From: CAYLRY01 sp964386535
Lineage (GTDB): Bacteria; Chloroflexota; Dehalococcoidia; Dehalococcoidales; UBA3254
Direction: 5' to 3'
Assembly (NCBI GenBank): GCA_964386535.1
Contig: CAYLRY010000009.1
Location: forward strand, 9,920 to 73,919
Length of the DNA: 64,000 nt
Shown: in pieces, positions 36,675 to 45,904 of the stretch
Numbering within the stretch: position 1 is the first letter of the stretch
Layout: every line of letters begins with the position of its first letter
Notes under the pieces: model-generated
The model's input: only the letters and a program-made list of their open reading frames with translations
Database searches by the model: none
Told to the model about the DNA's origin: nothing
Made by a program: the position numbers and the translations under genes

Positions 36675-38105
36675 CTATGATCCATCCCGGGGGTTTTCGC
36701 TCCTGGTAGCTGATTTTCCCCTGAACAGTGAGACGAAAATACCTGAAAAGCATAGAAAGCTGAAAATACCGAAAGCCACTCGCGTGCTGGTAATAAAAGC
36801 AGGATAGGATTCTGAGGTAATTTCTACCCGTCCGATAACCAGGGCCATAACCACCATGGTTATACCCATACTCAGCATATTTCCCATTGAAATCATGGTG
36901 CTCATGGTAGCTGAAGCAATGCCATAAAACTGGGGGCTAACCGAGCTCATGATAGCGTTTGTGTTAGGCGACAAAAACAGGGCAAAACCAGCTCCCAAGA
37001 CAATAAGTGCTACGATTATTGGCCATATGGAACTGTCCTTTGTCAAAAAAACAAATGAAAGCAATCCGCCGAAAGTTAGCGCCATGCCCATGGTAGCTAC
37101 AATCCTGGGTTCTATTTTTTCGGATAAGATCCCGGCAAAAGGAGATAGAATGGCCTGCAATACAGGTTGGGCAATTAAAATCAGCCCGGCCTGTGCCGGT
37201 GACAGTCCCTTAATATATTGCAAATAAAGGCTCAAGAAGTAGACCATGGCAGCCACAGCGGAAAAGTTGATTAAAGCTGTTAAATTTGAGAAAACAAAAG
37301 GCCGGTTGTTCCTGAAAACGTTAACATTAAGCACAGGCACATAAGTACGGCTTTCCCATTTAAAAAAAGCCACCAGACCCAGCAACCCTGCAAAAATGAA
37401 AACCCCGCCAAGCACATCTGGTAAGATGGAGAAACCGTACATCAGGAAAGTAATAGTTATAGCAAAAATTATGGACCCCGTTAGATCGAATTTTTCACCC
37501 CTGGCCGCTGCCCATTCACCTTTAATCCTCCAGAAAAGAAGCATTGCTAAAATTAAACCGAACGGAATTACAAAGCCGAAAATGCTTCTCCATCCCAGAT
37601 TTTCCGTCAGTAATCCGCCCAAATATGGTCCGGCTGATGAGCCGACGGAAATGCAGGCAAGACTGATGCCCAGAGCTCGGCCTCTTTCACAAGCCGGGTA
37701 AATAGCTGTTATCAGAGCCAGGGAACTCACCAGGATCATAGCTCCTCCAACTCCCTGTAAAGCCCTCCCTGTAACCAATATAAATGAAGAACTAGAGCAC
37801 ATGATCAAAGCTGATGTCAGGGTATAGATAATCAGGCCTATGCCAAAAATTTTTTTTATGCCGATAATATCGGCTATTCTGCCGAAAGGAATTGAGAAAA
37901 CGGCTATAGTCACCACATAGGCAGTTACTATCCAATTTAAAAGAATAGCGTCAGCATTGAATTCCTGACCAATCCGCGGAAGGGCCACATTCAAGGCCGG
38001 TATCATAAAAGCAATAAGGAATACTGCTATTGAGGTAATCAAAAGTGATAAGGTTTTGTAATTACGTTTTTCAAAAGATGCTGGTAGATCAGATTTGAGG
38101 CGCAT
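36675..38105 (-). CDS. MFS drug exporter, DHA2 (EmrB/QacA) type
   Basis: This 476-residue membrane protein has about 14 hydrophobic helices. The N-terminal half has motif NVALP.IG.EF, WIVTAYVVTIAVFSIPFGRIADI.G.KK (MFS motif A region), and GRALQGVGGAM (motif B). Helix five carries motif C as SVGSSAGPYLGGLLTENLGWRSIF. These place it with the proton-driven multidrug exporters. ATG 38105 follows AAGGA. It is a single gene, convergent with the MetE-like gene. Its substrate cannot be told from sequence. Confidence 0.9.
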   Translation of the reverse strand: MRLKSDLPASFEKRNYKTLSLLITSIAVFLIAFMIPALNVALPRIGQEFNADAILLNWIVTAYVVTIAVFSIPFGRIADIIGIKKIFGIGLIIYTLTSALIMCSSSSFILVTGRALQGVGGAMILVSSLALITAIYPACERGRALGISLACISVGSSAGPYLGGLLTENLGWRSIFGFVIPFGLILAMLLFWRIKGEWAAARGEKFDLTGSIIFAITITFLMYGFSILPDVLGGVFIFAGLLGLVAFFKWESRTYVPVLNVNVFRNNRPFVFSNLTALINFSAVAAMVYFLSLYLQYIKGLSPAQAGLILIAQPVLQAILSPFAGILSEKIEPRIVATMGMALTFGGLLSFVFLTKDSSIWPIIVALIVLGAGFALFLSPNTNAIMSSVSPQFYGIASATMSTMISMGNMLSMGITMVVMALVIGRVEITSESYPAFITSTRVAFGIFSFLCFSGIFVSLFRGKSATRSENPRDGS

Positions 38106-38469
38106 AACTAATTCCTTGATTCGTTAATACTCTGTACCGCAATTAGGGAAAAATAAACATAGAATTAAGCTGAATTGGCTTAGTGGGAAAACACCATTGT
38201 GGCTTTCAGTTGGTCTCCGATCTGCGCTTAACGCTTGAAGGCATAATATTTGTTGTCTTGGTTAATTATATCGCTATAGAGCATTCACATCAATTTTTCC
38301 TCCTGCACTTTCCACTCCTTATTCATAAGACCATAACTGGTCTATTATGGGAGTATATTCTCCAACCGGCGTTTTGCTTATTGACATCCGCAGTTTTAAC
38401 GAGTTATTGTTATTAACAAAGATAAAGCTAAATCCAAAACATAAATAACCTGATTAAGGAGGATGATTA
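38106..38469. other. Gap between divergent MFS gene and STAS gene
   Basis: This 364-base region must hold the promoters of both the MFS exporter and the STAS operon. It is AT-rich, with hydrophobic short frames but no convincing gene. I see no clean TTGACA/TATAAT pair. An AAGGAGG lies eight to ten bases before the STAS ATG. Confidence 0.4.
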
Positions 38470-38811
38470 ATGGAAATAGGAGACAAGAAAGTTGGTACAG
38501 TGAATATCCTTTATATTAGCGGGCGGCTGGATGCCTATGCCGCTAATGATGTTGAGAAAAAATTAAGCTCTATAACCGAGGTTACACCGGTTAATTTAAT
38601 AATCAGCATGGAAAAACTTGAATATATCAGCAGTTCTGGACTCAGGGTTCTGCTGGCTGCATTGAAAAAAGCCCGTAAACAACAGGGAGATATCAGATTA
38701 GCCTGTCTTCAGCCTTATGTAAAAGAGGTCTTTGACGTTGCCGGTTTTACGCAGTTATTCAAGGTGTTTGATAAAGAAAACGAGGCTATCGACAGTTACA
38801 AAGGGGTATAA
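38470..38811 (+). CDS. Anti-sigma factor antagonist (STAS domain, SpoIIAA/RsbV type)
   Basis: This 113-residue STAS protein is the antagonist arm of a partner-switching module. The core GRLDAYAANDVEKKL and the switch region YISSSGLRVLLAALKKAR are typical. By alignment with SpoIIAA and RsbV, S55 is the phosphorylation site, with Ser instead of the usual Asp before it. ATG 38470 follows AAGGAGG. The next gene starts after one base, and an RsbW-type kinase lies two genes downstream, so both partners are in the same transcript. Confidence 0.9.
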   Translation: MEIGDKKVGTVNILYISGRLDAYAANDVEKKLSSITEVTPVNLIISMEKLEYISSSGLRVLLAALKKARKQQGDIRLACLQPYVKEVFDVAGFTQLFKVFDKENEAIDSYKGV

Positions 38812-38812
38812 C

Positions 38813-40537
38813 TTGAAAATAACAACAGCGGCTTTGCTACTCAAATATTTAAAAGCTGAAGGTGTGGACTATATTTTTGGCGTACCGGGGACCTCCATAG
38901 TCCCCATCTTTGCAGCTATAAATAAACACGGTGATGTAAAACCCATACTGGCCAAACATGAAGAAGGGGCTGCCTTTATGGCCGATGGATACGCTCGTGT
39001 AAGCGGCAAAGTGGGTGTATGCTACGCCACATCAGGCCCTGGTGCGACCAACCTGGTTAGCGGAGTAGCTACAGCCTATATGGACAATGTCCCGCTGCTG
39101 GTTATTACTGGTCAGGTAGCTACCAATGTCTATGGCAAAGGAGCTTTTCAGGATTCTACCAAATCAGGTATCGATTCTGTAGCCATGCTTGACCCAATGA
39201 CTAAATACAGCACGATGATCATGTCAAAGTATAAGGTGCCTGAGACCATCCGGGAAGCTTTAAGAATTGCCAATAGCGGTAAAAAAGGCCCGGTACATCT
39301 TAGCTGTCCCAAGGACATTATGGAAGCTGAAATTGAAGATAGCCTGCTCCCCCCGTCTTCTTACCGGATTTCATCCGAATATTTTGATAGAAAACTGGTT
39401 ATTGAGGCGGCAGCCAGACTGGTAAAGGCTAAAAGGCCGGCTATACTGGTTGGCTCCGGCGTGATTTCTTCAGGCGCTGAATCCCAGGTGTTGGAACTGG
39501 CTGAGATGCTCAATATACCTGTTGCCACCAGTCCTAAAGCCAAAGGGGCATTTCCGGAAAACCATGGACTTGCCCTTGGCGTCCTGGGTTTCTGCGGCTC
39601 CCCTTCTGCTGAAGAGTATATTATGAAAAGCGGCGTAGATGTTCTGCTGGTTGCCGGCGCCAGTCTGAATCAGATCACTACCTTTTCCTGGGATCCGCGT
39701 ATTATGCCAAGCGATTGCCTCATTCATATAAATATTGATCCCTCGGAAATCGGCAAAAACTATCCTGCTCAAATTGGACTGGTCGGGGATTGCCGGGTGG
39801 TTCTGGATGAAGTTCTCTTTAGAATTTTGAAAGAAATACAGGAGCACGACCCCACGTCAGAAAGACCGGTTTCACAAATAATTGATTTTAAAAAGAGGAA
39901 TGGCCGCTTTGTGGAAGAGGACAAAATGTACTCCGAAGCGGTACCTATTAAACCGCAAAGATTGATGAAGGAACTGCAGGAGGTGCTGCCTAAGGATTCC
40001 ATTGTCTTTTTTGATGTAGGGAACCATGTTTGCTGGGCAATTCACTACCTGCAATTTGAGCGTCCTAACTTTATTTCTCCCTTCGGTCTACTGACCATGG
40101 GTTATGCAACTGCGGCTGCTATCGGCGGTAAACTGGCAGCCCCAGACAGACCTGTGATTGCCGTGGCGGGAGACGGATGCTTTATGATGAATGGAATGGA
40201 GATAGCTACCGCAGTTAATCATGATATTCCTGTGGTATGGATCATTGAGAATAATGCCAGGCTGGGATTGGTCCATGAACTTCAGAAGCTGAGCCTGGGA
40301 GACAAAACTGTGGCTACCACTTTCAAACCGGTGAACTGCGCCAAAATTGCTGAAGGACTGGGAGCACAGGCTTTTAGAATAGAGAGGCCGGATGAATTAG
40401 CCAGAGTTCTGCCCCTGGCTCTGGCAAGTAAAAAACCCACTGTTATTGATTGTATCATTGATCCGGACGAAGTCCCCCCCATTAACAGGTGGGCTAAAAG
40501 CGTGGGCGAATTTAATGCCAGGCTGGATTATTTGTAA
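38813..40537 (+). CDS. Thiamine-diphosphate-dependent enzyme (acetolactate synthase-like)
   Basis: This 574-residue enzyme has the three TPP-enzyme domains: an N-terminal PYR domain with GVPGTS, the catalytic Glu in KHEEGAAFMADGYARVSG (E50), a central domain with PAILVGSGV, and a PP domain with GDGCFMMNGMEI.....IPVVWIIENN, the diphosphate-Mg motif. It is close to acetolactate synthase, but the family also includes decarboxylases and sulfur-compound lyases; no regulatory subunit (ilvN) is adjacent. The frame is open to 38732, but TTG 38813 behind AAGGGG is the likely start, giving MKITTAALLLKYLKAEGVDY. It sits between a STAS protein and its kinase. Confidence 0.88.
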   Translation: MKITTAALLLKYLKAEGVDYIFGVPGTSIVPIFAAINKHGDVKPILAKHEEGAAFMADGYARVSGKVGVCYATSGPGATNLVSGVATAYMDNVPLLVITGQVATNVYGKGAFQDSTKSGIDSVAMLDPMTKYSTMIMSKYKVPETIREALRIANSGKKGPVHLSCPKDIMEAEIEDSLLPPSSYRISSEYFDRKLVIEAAARLVKAKRPAILVGSGVISSGAESQVLELAEMLNIPVATSPKAKGAFPENHGLALGVLGFCGSPSAEEYIMKSGVDVLLVAGASLNQITTFSWDPRIMPSDCLIHINIDPSEIGKNYPAQIGLVGDCRVVLDEVLFRILKEIQEHDPTSERPVSQIIDFKKRNGRFVEEDKMYSEAVPIKPQRLMKELQEVLPKDSIVFFDVGNHVCWAIHYLQFERPNFISPFGLLTMGYATAAAIGGKLAAPDRPVIAVAGDGCFMMNGMEIATAVNHDIPVVWIIENNARLGLVHELQKLSLGDKTVATTFKPVNCAKIAEGLGAQAFRIERPDELARVLPLALASKKPTVIDCIIDPDEVPPINRWAKSVGEFNARLDYL

Positions 40538-40597
40538 ACCACCGAAAAACATGATTATAAAGAAATTTCTCAATGTTTTGGATTAAGGTAGTTGGAT

Positions 40598-41038
40598 ATG
40601 TTACCAGAGAAACATCAAATTGAACTTGAAAGCACCATTGACAATTTACCTGTCATCGGCGACTTCATCGAAGAGACCCTAAACCGTTTTCATGCTGATG
40701 CGGGTATTATTTATAAGGTGCAATTGGTGGTTGACGAGGCCTGCACAAACGTTATTAATTACGCCTATGCAGAAGGGTCAGGCCCGCTAAAAATTATTCT
40801 GGAACTCGATCAAGAAGATCTGGTAATCACCATTAAAGATAAAGGGAAACCTTTTAACCCCACTACCATACCTCCGCCTGATCTGAATGCTGACCTGGAA
40901 GATAGAAAAATTGGTGGTCTGGGAATCCATTTTATGAGAACCATGATGGATTCATTCAATTACTCATATGACCCTATTGAGGGCAATCAGTTGACCATGA
41001 AAAAGAAACTGGGGAAACCATCTGTTTCTATTGATTGA
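40598..41038 (+). CDS. Anti-sigma regulatory factor, RsbW-type serine kinase
   Basis: This 146-residue GHKL ATPase is the kinase arm of partner switching. It shows the N box VDEACTNVINYAY, the G1 box as DKGKPFNP and the G2 box GGLGIHFM. It would phosphorylate the STAS protein and hold a sigma factor or other target. ATG 40598 has AAGG nine bases upstream; an in-frame TTG at 40592 is possible. No sigma factor gene is in the neighbourhood, so its target is unknown. Confidence 0.9.
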   Translation: MLPEKHQIELESTIDNLPVIGDFIEETLNRFHADAGIIYKVQLVVDEACTNVINYAYAEGSGPLKIILELDQEDLVITIKDKGKPFNPTTIPPPDLNADLEDRKIGGLGIHFMRTMMDSFNYSYDPIEGNQLTMKKKLGKPSVSID

Positions 41039-41058
41039 TCTCTGTCCTGGTATTTATG

Positions 41059-42060
41059 CTATCTTCCCCTGACCTGGTCTAAAATTTCATTGGTAAAAAC
41101 CTGCTCCGCCTTCATAGCTGAAGGCAATATCTTATAGTTTACCAGAGCATCCAGCATTTGTTGTACGCTCTTTCTATCAGTATAACCAGTATCTATCCAG
41201 GAAACTTTTACCAATCTGGCTATTTCTCTCATCATTGAAAGTTGATGCTTCCAGGTTTGCCGTCCGGTCTGATCATATTTTAATACTATGTCAACTGCCT
41301 CTTTGGGATTGTCTATTGCATATTGCCACCCGCGCAGGCTGGCCCGCAGCATCTTTACACATATTTGTGGATTTTGTTCAACTAGCTGGCGCCTGGTAAA
41401 GAGAGCATCCCCCGGAAATCCTAAATCATACAATGAATAATCGATTATGTTAATATCCTGTATTTTTATACCACTTTCCAGTACCTGGTGATACTCATTG
41501 TAAATCATTGCAGAAGCCACATCTATTTCTTCTTTTAGAAACGCTTCCATATCGTAACCCTGTGATACAATATCCACTTCTTTCCGATCTATACCCTGCC
41601 TGGCTAAAAGAGCATATAACTGGGTTTCCCAACTGGCACCCCACATGCCAATACGTTTTCCCGAAAGATCCCCCGGACGTTTTATGCCTGATGATTTTTT
41701 GGCAATCAGAAGTAAACCGCTCATTTGCTGGATCTGCGCTATGCTGACTACCGGTTGGCCTTTTTCAACAGCCACGCTTAAGTCAGATAAAAAAGCTGTT
41801 CCAAAATCACTATCTCCCTCCACCACCAGATCAACCGCAGACATATCAGCTCCTCCGGGTTTAATAGTCAGGTTGAGGCCTTCATCGCGGTACCATCCCT
41901 TGTCTAAGGCTACATAAAAACCGGCAAATTGGGCCTGAGTAATCCACTGCAATTGCAAGGAGAGCGGCTTTAAATACGATTCAGAAAACGAATGGCCGGA
42001 GGTACACGCAAGGAGCGGCACTAAAACAATCAGGAAAATGGCAAAAACTATCTTTTTCAT
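41059..42060 (-). CDS. NMT1/ThiY-type periplasmic binding lipoprotein
   Basis: This 333-residue protein has a signal and lipobox (PLLAC, C19), then the SsuA/THI5-like binding fold: LSLQLQWITQAQFAGFYVALDKGWY, the usual opening of ThiY-type proteins that bind thiamine pyrimidine precursors. Later GKRIGMWGASWE and AMIYNEYHQV fit the family. No ABC permease or ATPase gene is present. Its ATG overlaps the stop of the upstream phosphatase gene by ATGA, so it is translated with the phosphatase and may act as its ligand sensor. The ligand cannot be fixed from sequence. Confidence 0.87.
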   Translation of the reverse strand: MKKIVFAIFLIVLVPLLACTSGHSFSESYLKPLSLQLQWITQAQFAGFYVALDKGWYRDEGLNLTIKPGGADMSAVDLVVEGDSDFGTAFLSDLSVAVEKGQPVVSIAQIQQMSGLLLIAKKSSGIKRPGDLSGKRIGMWGASWETQLYALLARQGIDRKEVDIVSQGYDMEAFLKEEIDVASAMIYNEYHQVLESGIKIQDINIIDYSLYDLGFPGDALFTRRQLVEQNPQICVKMLRASLRGWQYAIDNPKEAVDIVLKYDQTGRQTWKHQLSMMREIARLVKVSWIDTGYTDRKSVQQMLDALVNYKILPSAMKAEQVFTNEILDQVRGR

Positions 42061-43733
42061 CCTACCTTTAAAACCATAAGTGTAATATCGTCAAACTGCG
42101 GTTGACCCTGACTAAAGGCAATTACTCCATCTTTGATCTTTTGCATAATTTCATAGGCAGGGAGTTCCCGGTTCTTTTCAGCAATCTCTACTACCCTTTC
42201 AGAGCCAAATTGCTCTTCCTTATAATCAATAGCCTCCGTTACCCCATCAGTATACAACACCACAACATCACCTTTGTTTAAAATAATCTGCTTTTCCTCC
42301 AGACCTATATCCGGCACAACTCCCAGAGCCACCCCCCGGGCTTTGAGCATGATGATGTCTTTATCTCCTTTCCTGAGCATAAAGGGAGGATTATGTCCGG
42401 CGCTGACATAGGTTAAGGTCATTTTACCAGGATCCAGAACACCATAGAAAAGAGTGACAAACATATTTGACCTGTCATTTTCTGAAATCACATCATTGGA
42501 TTTACGTATCGCCTCAGAGACCGTTACCGTATCATTAACATTGGCTCTCACCAGGGTTCTGGAAAGTGCCATAAACAGGGCTGCCGGAACCCCTTTCCCT
42601 GAAACATCTGCTATCACCAGTCCCCACCTGTCCGAACCAACTGGAATAAAATCATAAAAATCCCCGCCTACCTCTTTGGCCGGCTGGTTCATAGCTGCCA
42701 GATCGAATCCTGGAACCAAAGGCGCTTTTTCCGGCAGAAAACTTTGCTGAATCCCTCTGGCTATTTCCAGCTCCTTTTCCACCCGTTCCTTCTCAGCCGT
42801 TGTCCGGCGTAATTCCGCTGTAAATTTCTTTAAATCTGCTGACATCCTATTGAAGGAATTGGCCAGGCCCTCCAGCTCGTCTCCCGTGTGAACTTCTACC
42901 TTATGGTCCAGATTGCCCTTGCCAATAATCTCAGATCCCTGTGTTAACGCTTTTACCGGATTGGTAATCATTCTGGAAATTACATATACCATCCCTACCA
43001 CCACCAGTATTACGATCGCCAGGAAAACAATATACATGGTACGGGCATTTTCGATGACACTTTGAATATGATCTGTAGCTTCACTGGTTTCCACTGCAAT
43101 CCTGTTTTCCATTAAGAATACAGGTTTGGAAAATTCATCGATATAGGTAGTGGCTCCCACTACAAAATTAGTCCCTTCCACCACCACCTGGGAAACATAT
43201 TTATCGCGCATTTTGCCGTCTGCGTCTTCCCATTCATAATATCCGCTGGAAACCGGCATGGTCAGGCTTTGTTTGAATGTTTTCCACCATGAAGGCAATT
43301 TGTCTTTCCAGGTAGTCATGTCGAAATTAACCAGGGCTGGATTGGGATGTATCCTCATTATACCTGTACCCGCTTCATGCAGGCTGGTATAACCGGTTTC
43401 TCCAACCGGTTGTATAGCAATTTTTACCAGATCATTGTTGTACATCATCCATTCAGGATTAACTACCGGGTGCTCAGCCAGGTAACTTCTTAACTGGCTG
43501 GCCACACTGGTGGCAACCTGCTCAATTCTTTCTTCTCCCATTACCTCCAGGATACGGGTGCCGTCTGCGGTGGCTGCAGCGCCCAGGCTGATACTGCTCT
43601 CTTCGGCATCCCGGCCAATCTGATTCATTTTATAAAACGAAAAATAGCCCAATACAACCAGAGCAATTACGGACACTAAAAGAAAAGAAACCGTTAATTT
43701 GGTGGCTATACTAAGCCGTAAATGGTATTTCAA
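42057..43733 (-). CDS. Membrane-bound PP2C phosphatase (SpoIIE/RsbU type) with Cache-like sensor and HAMP
   Basis: This 558-residue signalling phosphatase has a first transmembrane helix (about 12-32), a large extracellular sensor region (about 40-235, with GTGIMRIHPNPALVNFD and GYYEWEDADGKMRDKYV, like Cache domains), a second helix (about 240-262), HAMP (about 263-315), a short coiled coil and a C-terminal PP2C domain. The PP2C metal motifs are KEVGGDFYDF, ADVSGKGVPAALFMA and LYTDGVTEA. The frame opens at 43754, but AGGAGG directly before TTG 43733 supports that start. It would dephosphorylate the STAS protein. Confidence 0.9.
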   Translation of the reverse strand: MKYHLRLSIATKLTVSFLLVSVIALVVLGYFSFYKMNQIGRDAEESSISLGAAATADGTRILEVMGEERIEQVATSVASQLRSYLAEHPVVNPEWMMYNNDLVKIAIQPVGETGYTSLHEAGTGIMRIHPNPALVNFDMTTWKDKLPSWWKTFKQSLTMPVSSGYYEWEDADGKMRDKYVSQVVVEGTNFVVGATTYIDEFSKPVFLMENRIAVETSEATDHIQSVIENARTMYIVFLAIVILVVVGMVYVISRMITNPVKALTQGSEIIGKGNLDHKVEVHTGDELEGLANSFNRMSADLKKFTAELRRTTAEKERVEKELEIARGIQQSFLPEKAPLVPGFDLAAMNQPAKEVGGDFYDFIPVGSDRWGLVIADVSGKGVPAALFMALSRTLVRANVNDTVTVSEAIRKSNDVISENDRSNMFVTLFYGVLDPGKMTLTYVSAGHNPPFMLRKGDKDIIMLKARGVALGVVPDIGLEEKQIILNKGDVVVLYTDGVTEAIDYKEEQFGSERVVEIAEKNRELPAYEIMQKIKDGVIAFSQGQPQFDDITLMVLKVG

Positions 43734-43754
43734 AAGTCCTCCTGTAACTTTCAA

Positions 43755-44109
43755 GCGTCAATTTTTCTCTTTTTCTTGAAGCCACCTACCGCGTTTCACC
43801 ATCAAACTAAGATGACCGATCCTCCGTGATTTCACCAGCGTGGTTCAGCAACTTCGTTCCTTCTTGAGAAGTTAAAACGATGGATTTTAGTCTACACGAT
43901 ATGTCGACAATAGAAGTATACCACAGGGCAGTTTAAAATCCATCTTCCTTAACCGCAATCCATGTATAATATTTCTATTAATATGTTCTATAAAATTATC
44001 TATTTAAATAATATAAAAATTATTTGTTTCTGTTTCATAGTAAGGTATATCAGGAATTTAGACGGATACCTTTAAGGTAAAGGCTGATATTTGATATATT
44101 CATTCTGTC
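43755..44109. other. Gap between divergent phosphatase and GNAT-like gene
   Basis: This stretch of 355 bases is AT-rich, above all 43970-44030. I see no ORF, RNA gene or clear promoter pair in it. The sequence immediately before ATG 44110 has no Shine-Dalgarno motif. The frame of the downstream gene is closed by TGA at 44092. Confidence 0.35.
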
Positions 44110-44838
44110 ATGTCTGTTATAAAGATGGGGATATTATTAAGTAATATAAATCAAGCAGCCGGTATGCTGGGCACTTATTCTGAGGTAGTAACCGTACACC
44201 CCTTCTCTCAGAAATCCGGCCTTTCCCGGGATTATCTTGAAATGGGTGTCCTGTTGGGGTTTACCCCAGCTACCATGGACTTTAAAGCACTTCAGGGTAA
44301 AGGAGATCACAAACGGCGTCCAGTTGTGCTCTTCTACAAGTGGCTAAACCAAGAACCGGTCAGAGAGGTATTCTTGCCGTTCCATCATGCGCCGGTGCTG
44401 GAGCGTATTTACCGCAATGCCAAACTGCGCCGGAATTTTTCTTCCGCCTCTGAGCCTTCCCTTCCGGAACATTGCAGGATGGATATTAAAGTCCAGACTG
44501 AAGCCGGACGGGCTTTCCTGAAAGTTATTGAATACGGCCGGGACCTGATTGAAGTCATAAGGTTGCGCTTAAGGGAACTGTATCTAAAACGCCTAGACCT
44601 TATCTACCTGGACCTTCCTTTAACCCATCCTGCTGTGCAATATTTTTGCTCTATGATAGAAAATCTCGGGTTCTTTTTCGGAGGCATGCTGCCGGAAGTC
44701 CAGGAAGGGGATATCCTTCGTCTCCAGTATTTAAATAACGCTGAACTGGAACTGGTGGACGTGCACCTCGCTTCCACGTTCAGTTGTGAGCTATACCAAT
44801 ACGTACTTCAGGCTGGAGGTCTACCTGTTTCTCTTTGA
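44110..44838 (+). CDS. Hypothetical protein resembling a C-terminal module of RsbW-like proteins
   Basis: This 242-residue soluble protein has no motif I can assign firmly. The pattern HPFSQKSGLSRDYLEMGVLLGFTP followed by RRPVVLFYK and FHHAPVLERIYRNA resembles a GNAT-like module that I recall behind HATPase domains in some anti-sigma proteins; the C-terminal half has a YLDLPLTHP...Y....ENLGFFFGG segment that fits an acetyltransferase fold. It may be the stand-alone version, or what is left of a longer gene, since no SD precedes the ATG. Its 3' end overlaps the IclR gene by 59 bases on the other strand. Confidence 0.55.
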   Translation: MSVIKMGILLSNINQAAGMLGTYSEVVTVHPFSQKSGLSRDYLEMGVLLGFTPATMDFKALQGKGDHKRRPVVLFYKWLNQEPVREVFLPFHHAPVLERIYRNAKLRRNFSSASEPSLPEHCRMDIKVQTEAGRAFLKVIEYGRDLIEVIRLRLRELYLKRLDLIYLDLPLTHPAVQYFCSMIENLGFFFGGMLPEVQEGDILRLQYLNNAELELVDVHLASTFSCELYQYVLQAGGLPVSL

Positions 44839-45613
44839 TATTCCGGGAAATGGACAAAGCGCTGGTTTGTAAAGCTTCCAGCAGCTCTTTTACTCTGGGT
44901 TTCATACGTACTTCCGGGCCTACAATACTCAGGGCTACCGGAAGCGAATAATTTTTTACTGGAGTTGAGATGCCCATAGCGCCGATAATTCTTTCACCTG
45001 TACAGATATGATATCCCTGTTGTTTAATACGCTTGACTTGAAACATCAGCTCTTCTTTATCAGTAATGGTCTTTTCAGTAATAGCTTCGAAATGCATATT
45101 TTTTAAAATTATCTTTAAATCGTGACTGGAAAGCTGAGATAAAAGAACTTTACCGGCTGCTCCGGCATAAATTGATTTTATTTCACGGGTTTCTTCCACC
45201 ACTCTCAGGTCTTTTTTACTGGGAACCACGTGTAGCGAAATACATTTTACCCCTATTAATATACTTAAGTTAACTGTTTCGCCGCCGATTTCCAACAACT
45301 TTTCCATTTCTTCATGTGCGCAGTCAATCAGGAATTCGTGACTTACTTGAGGTCTGTTGGCCAGCCTGGTTATCAGCTCTCCCAGGAAATATCGGCGTTT
45401 TACCGGATCATGTATCACCAATTGTGCTTCAACCATAGCTTTAAGCAGTCTATGTACTGTTGCTTTACTCAAATGAGCGTATTCTGCTATTCCGGCAGCG
45501 GAATTCCTGCCTTCACCCAGACAGTTAAGCACAGCAGCAGTGCGGGAAACTGATTTAATAGCAAATGATCTCTTGCCAACATCCGCTTTTTTTTTCTTTT
45601 TCATTATATCCAT
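44780..45613 (-). CDS. IclR-family transcriptional regulator
   Basis: This 277-residue regulator has a Lys-rich tail at its start, a winged helix (about 18-80; SVSRTAAVLNCLGEG, then AEYAHLSKATVHRLLKAM) and the IclR effector domain (KSIYAGAAGKVLLSQLS, GYHICTGERIIGAMGISTPV). It is 15-25 residues longer than usual at the C terminus, and this extension is the part overlapping 44110-44838. It is divergent from the ferredoxin gene and is the obvious candidate regulator of the downstream region. IclR members often sense aromatic or small organic acids; the ligand here is unknown. Confidence 0.9.
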   Translation of the reverse strand: MDIMKKKKKADVGKRSFAIKSVSRTAAVLNCLGEGRNSAAGIAEYAHLSKATVHRLLKAMVEAQLVIHDPVKRRYFLGELITRLANRPQVSHEFLIDCAHEEMEKLLEIGGETVNLSILIGVKCISLHVVPSKKDLRVVEETREIKSIYAGAAGKVLLSQLSSHDLKIILKNMHFEAITEKTITDKEELMFQVKRIKQQGYHICTGERIIGAMGISTPVKNYSLPVALSIVGPEVRMKPRVKELLEALQTSALSISRNIKEKQVDLQPEVRIGIAHN

Positions 45614-45720
45614 TATTTCATTCTAGCATAATCTGCCCGCTGGTTATGAATTACTCCGAAGACCAAGTTTGGGGGTTCCTGTTAAAAAAGCCTTTGGAAA
45701 CCTACAGAAAGTATCAATAT

Positions 45721-45790
45721 TTGACACTAATTAATATCATATTTGTTAATTAGCTTGACAGTCTATGATATAATTAGGAATATCTAATGT
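45721..45790. promoter_or_regulatory. Candidate operator/promoter between iclR-like and ferredoxin genes
   Basis: An 8-base inverted repeat CTAATTAA (45727-45734) and TTAATTAG (45746-45753), 11 bases apart, lies between two TTGACA boxes (45721-45726 and 45755-45760) on the plus strand. A TATAAT occurs at 45769-45774, but its spacing to the second TTGACA is only eight bases, while a 17-base spacer would place the -10 at GAATAT. The palindrome is a plausible IclR-type site. Confidence 0.4.
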
Positions 45791-45904
45791 GAATACCCCA
45801 TTTTGCGGGATTTGTTTTCATCAACAGAGGATGAAAAAACAGGTATTGGATGTTTTTCGTGTCATTAGTATGTCTATGTCCATATTAGATAAAGGAGATT
45901 AAAA

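Noticed and set aside
38183..38416. 77-residue hydrophobic ORF before the STAS gene
   Set aside because: It has no SD and no family pattern, and it lies in an AT-rich promoter gap; it is most likely chance.
44092..44110. A second in-frame UGA selenocysteine before the gene at 44110
   Set aside because: The frame upstream of TGA 44092 is short and closes again at TAG 44059; no conserved motif surrounds it.
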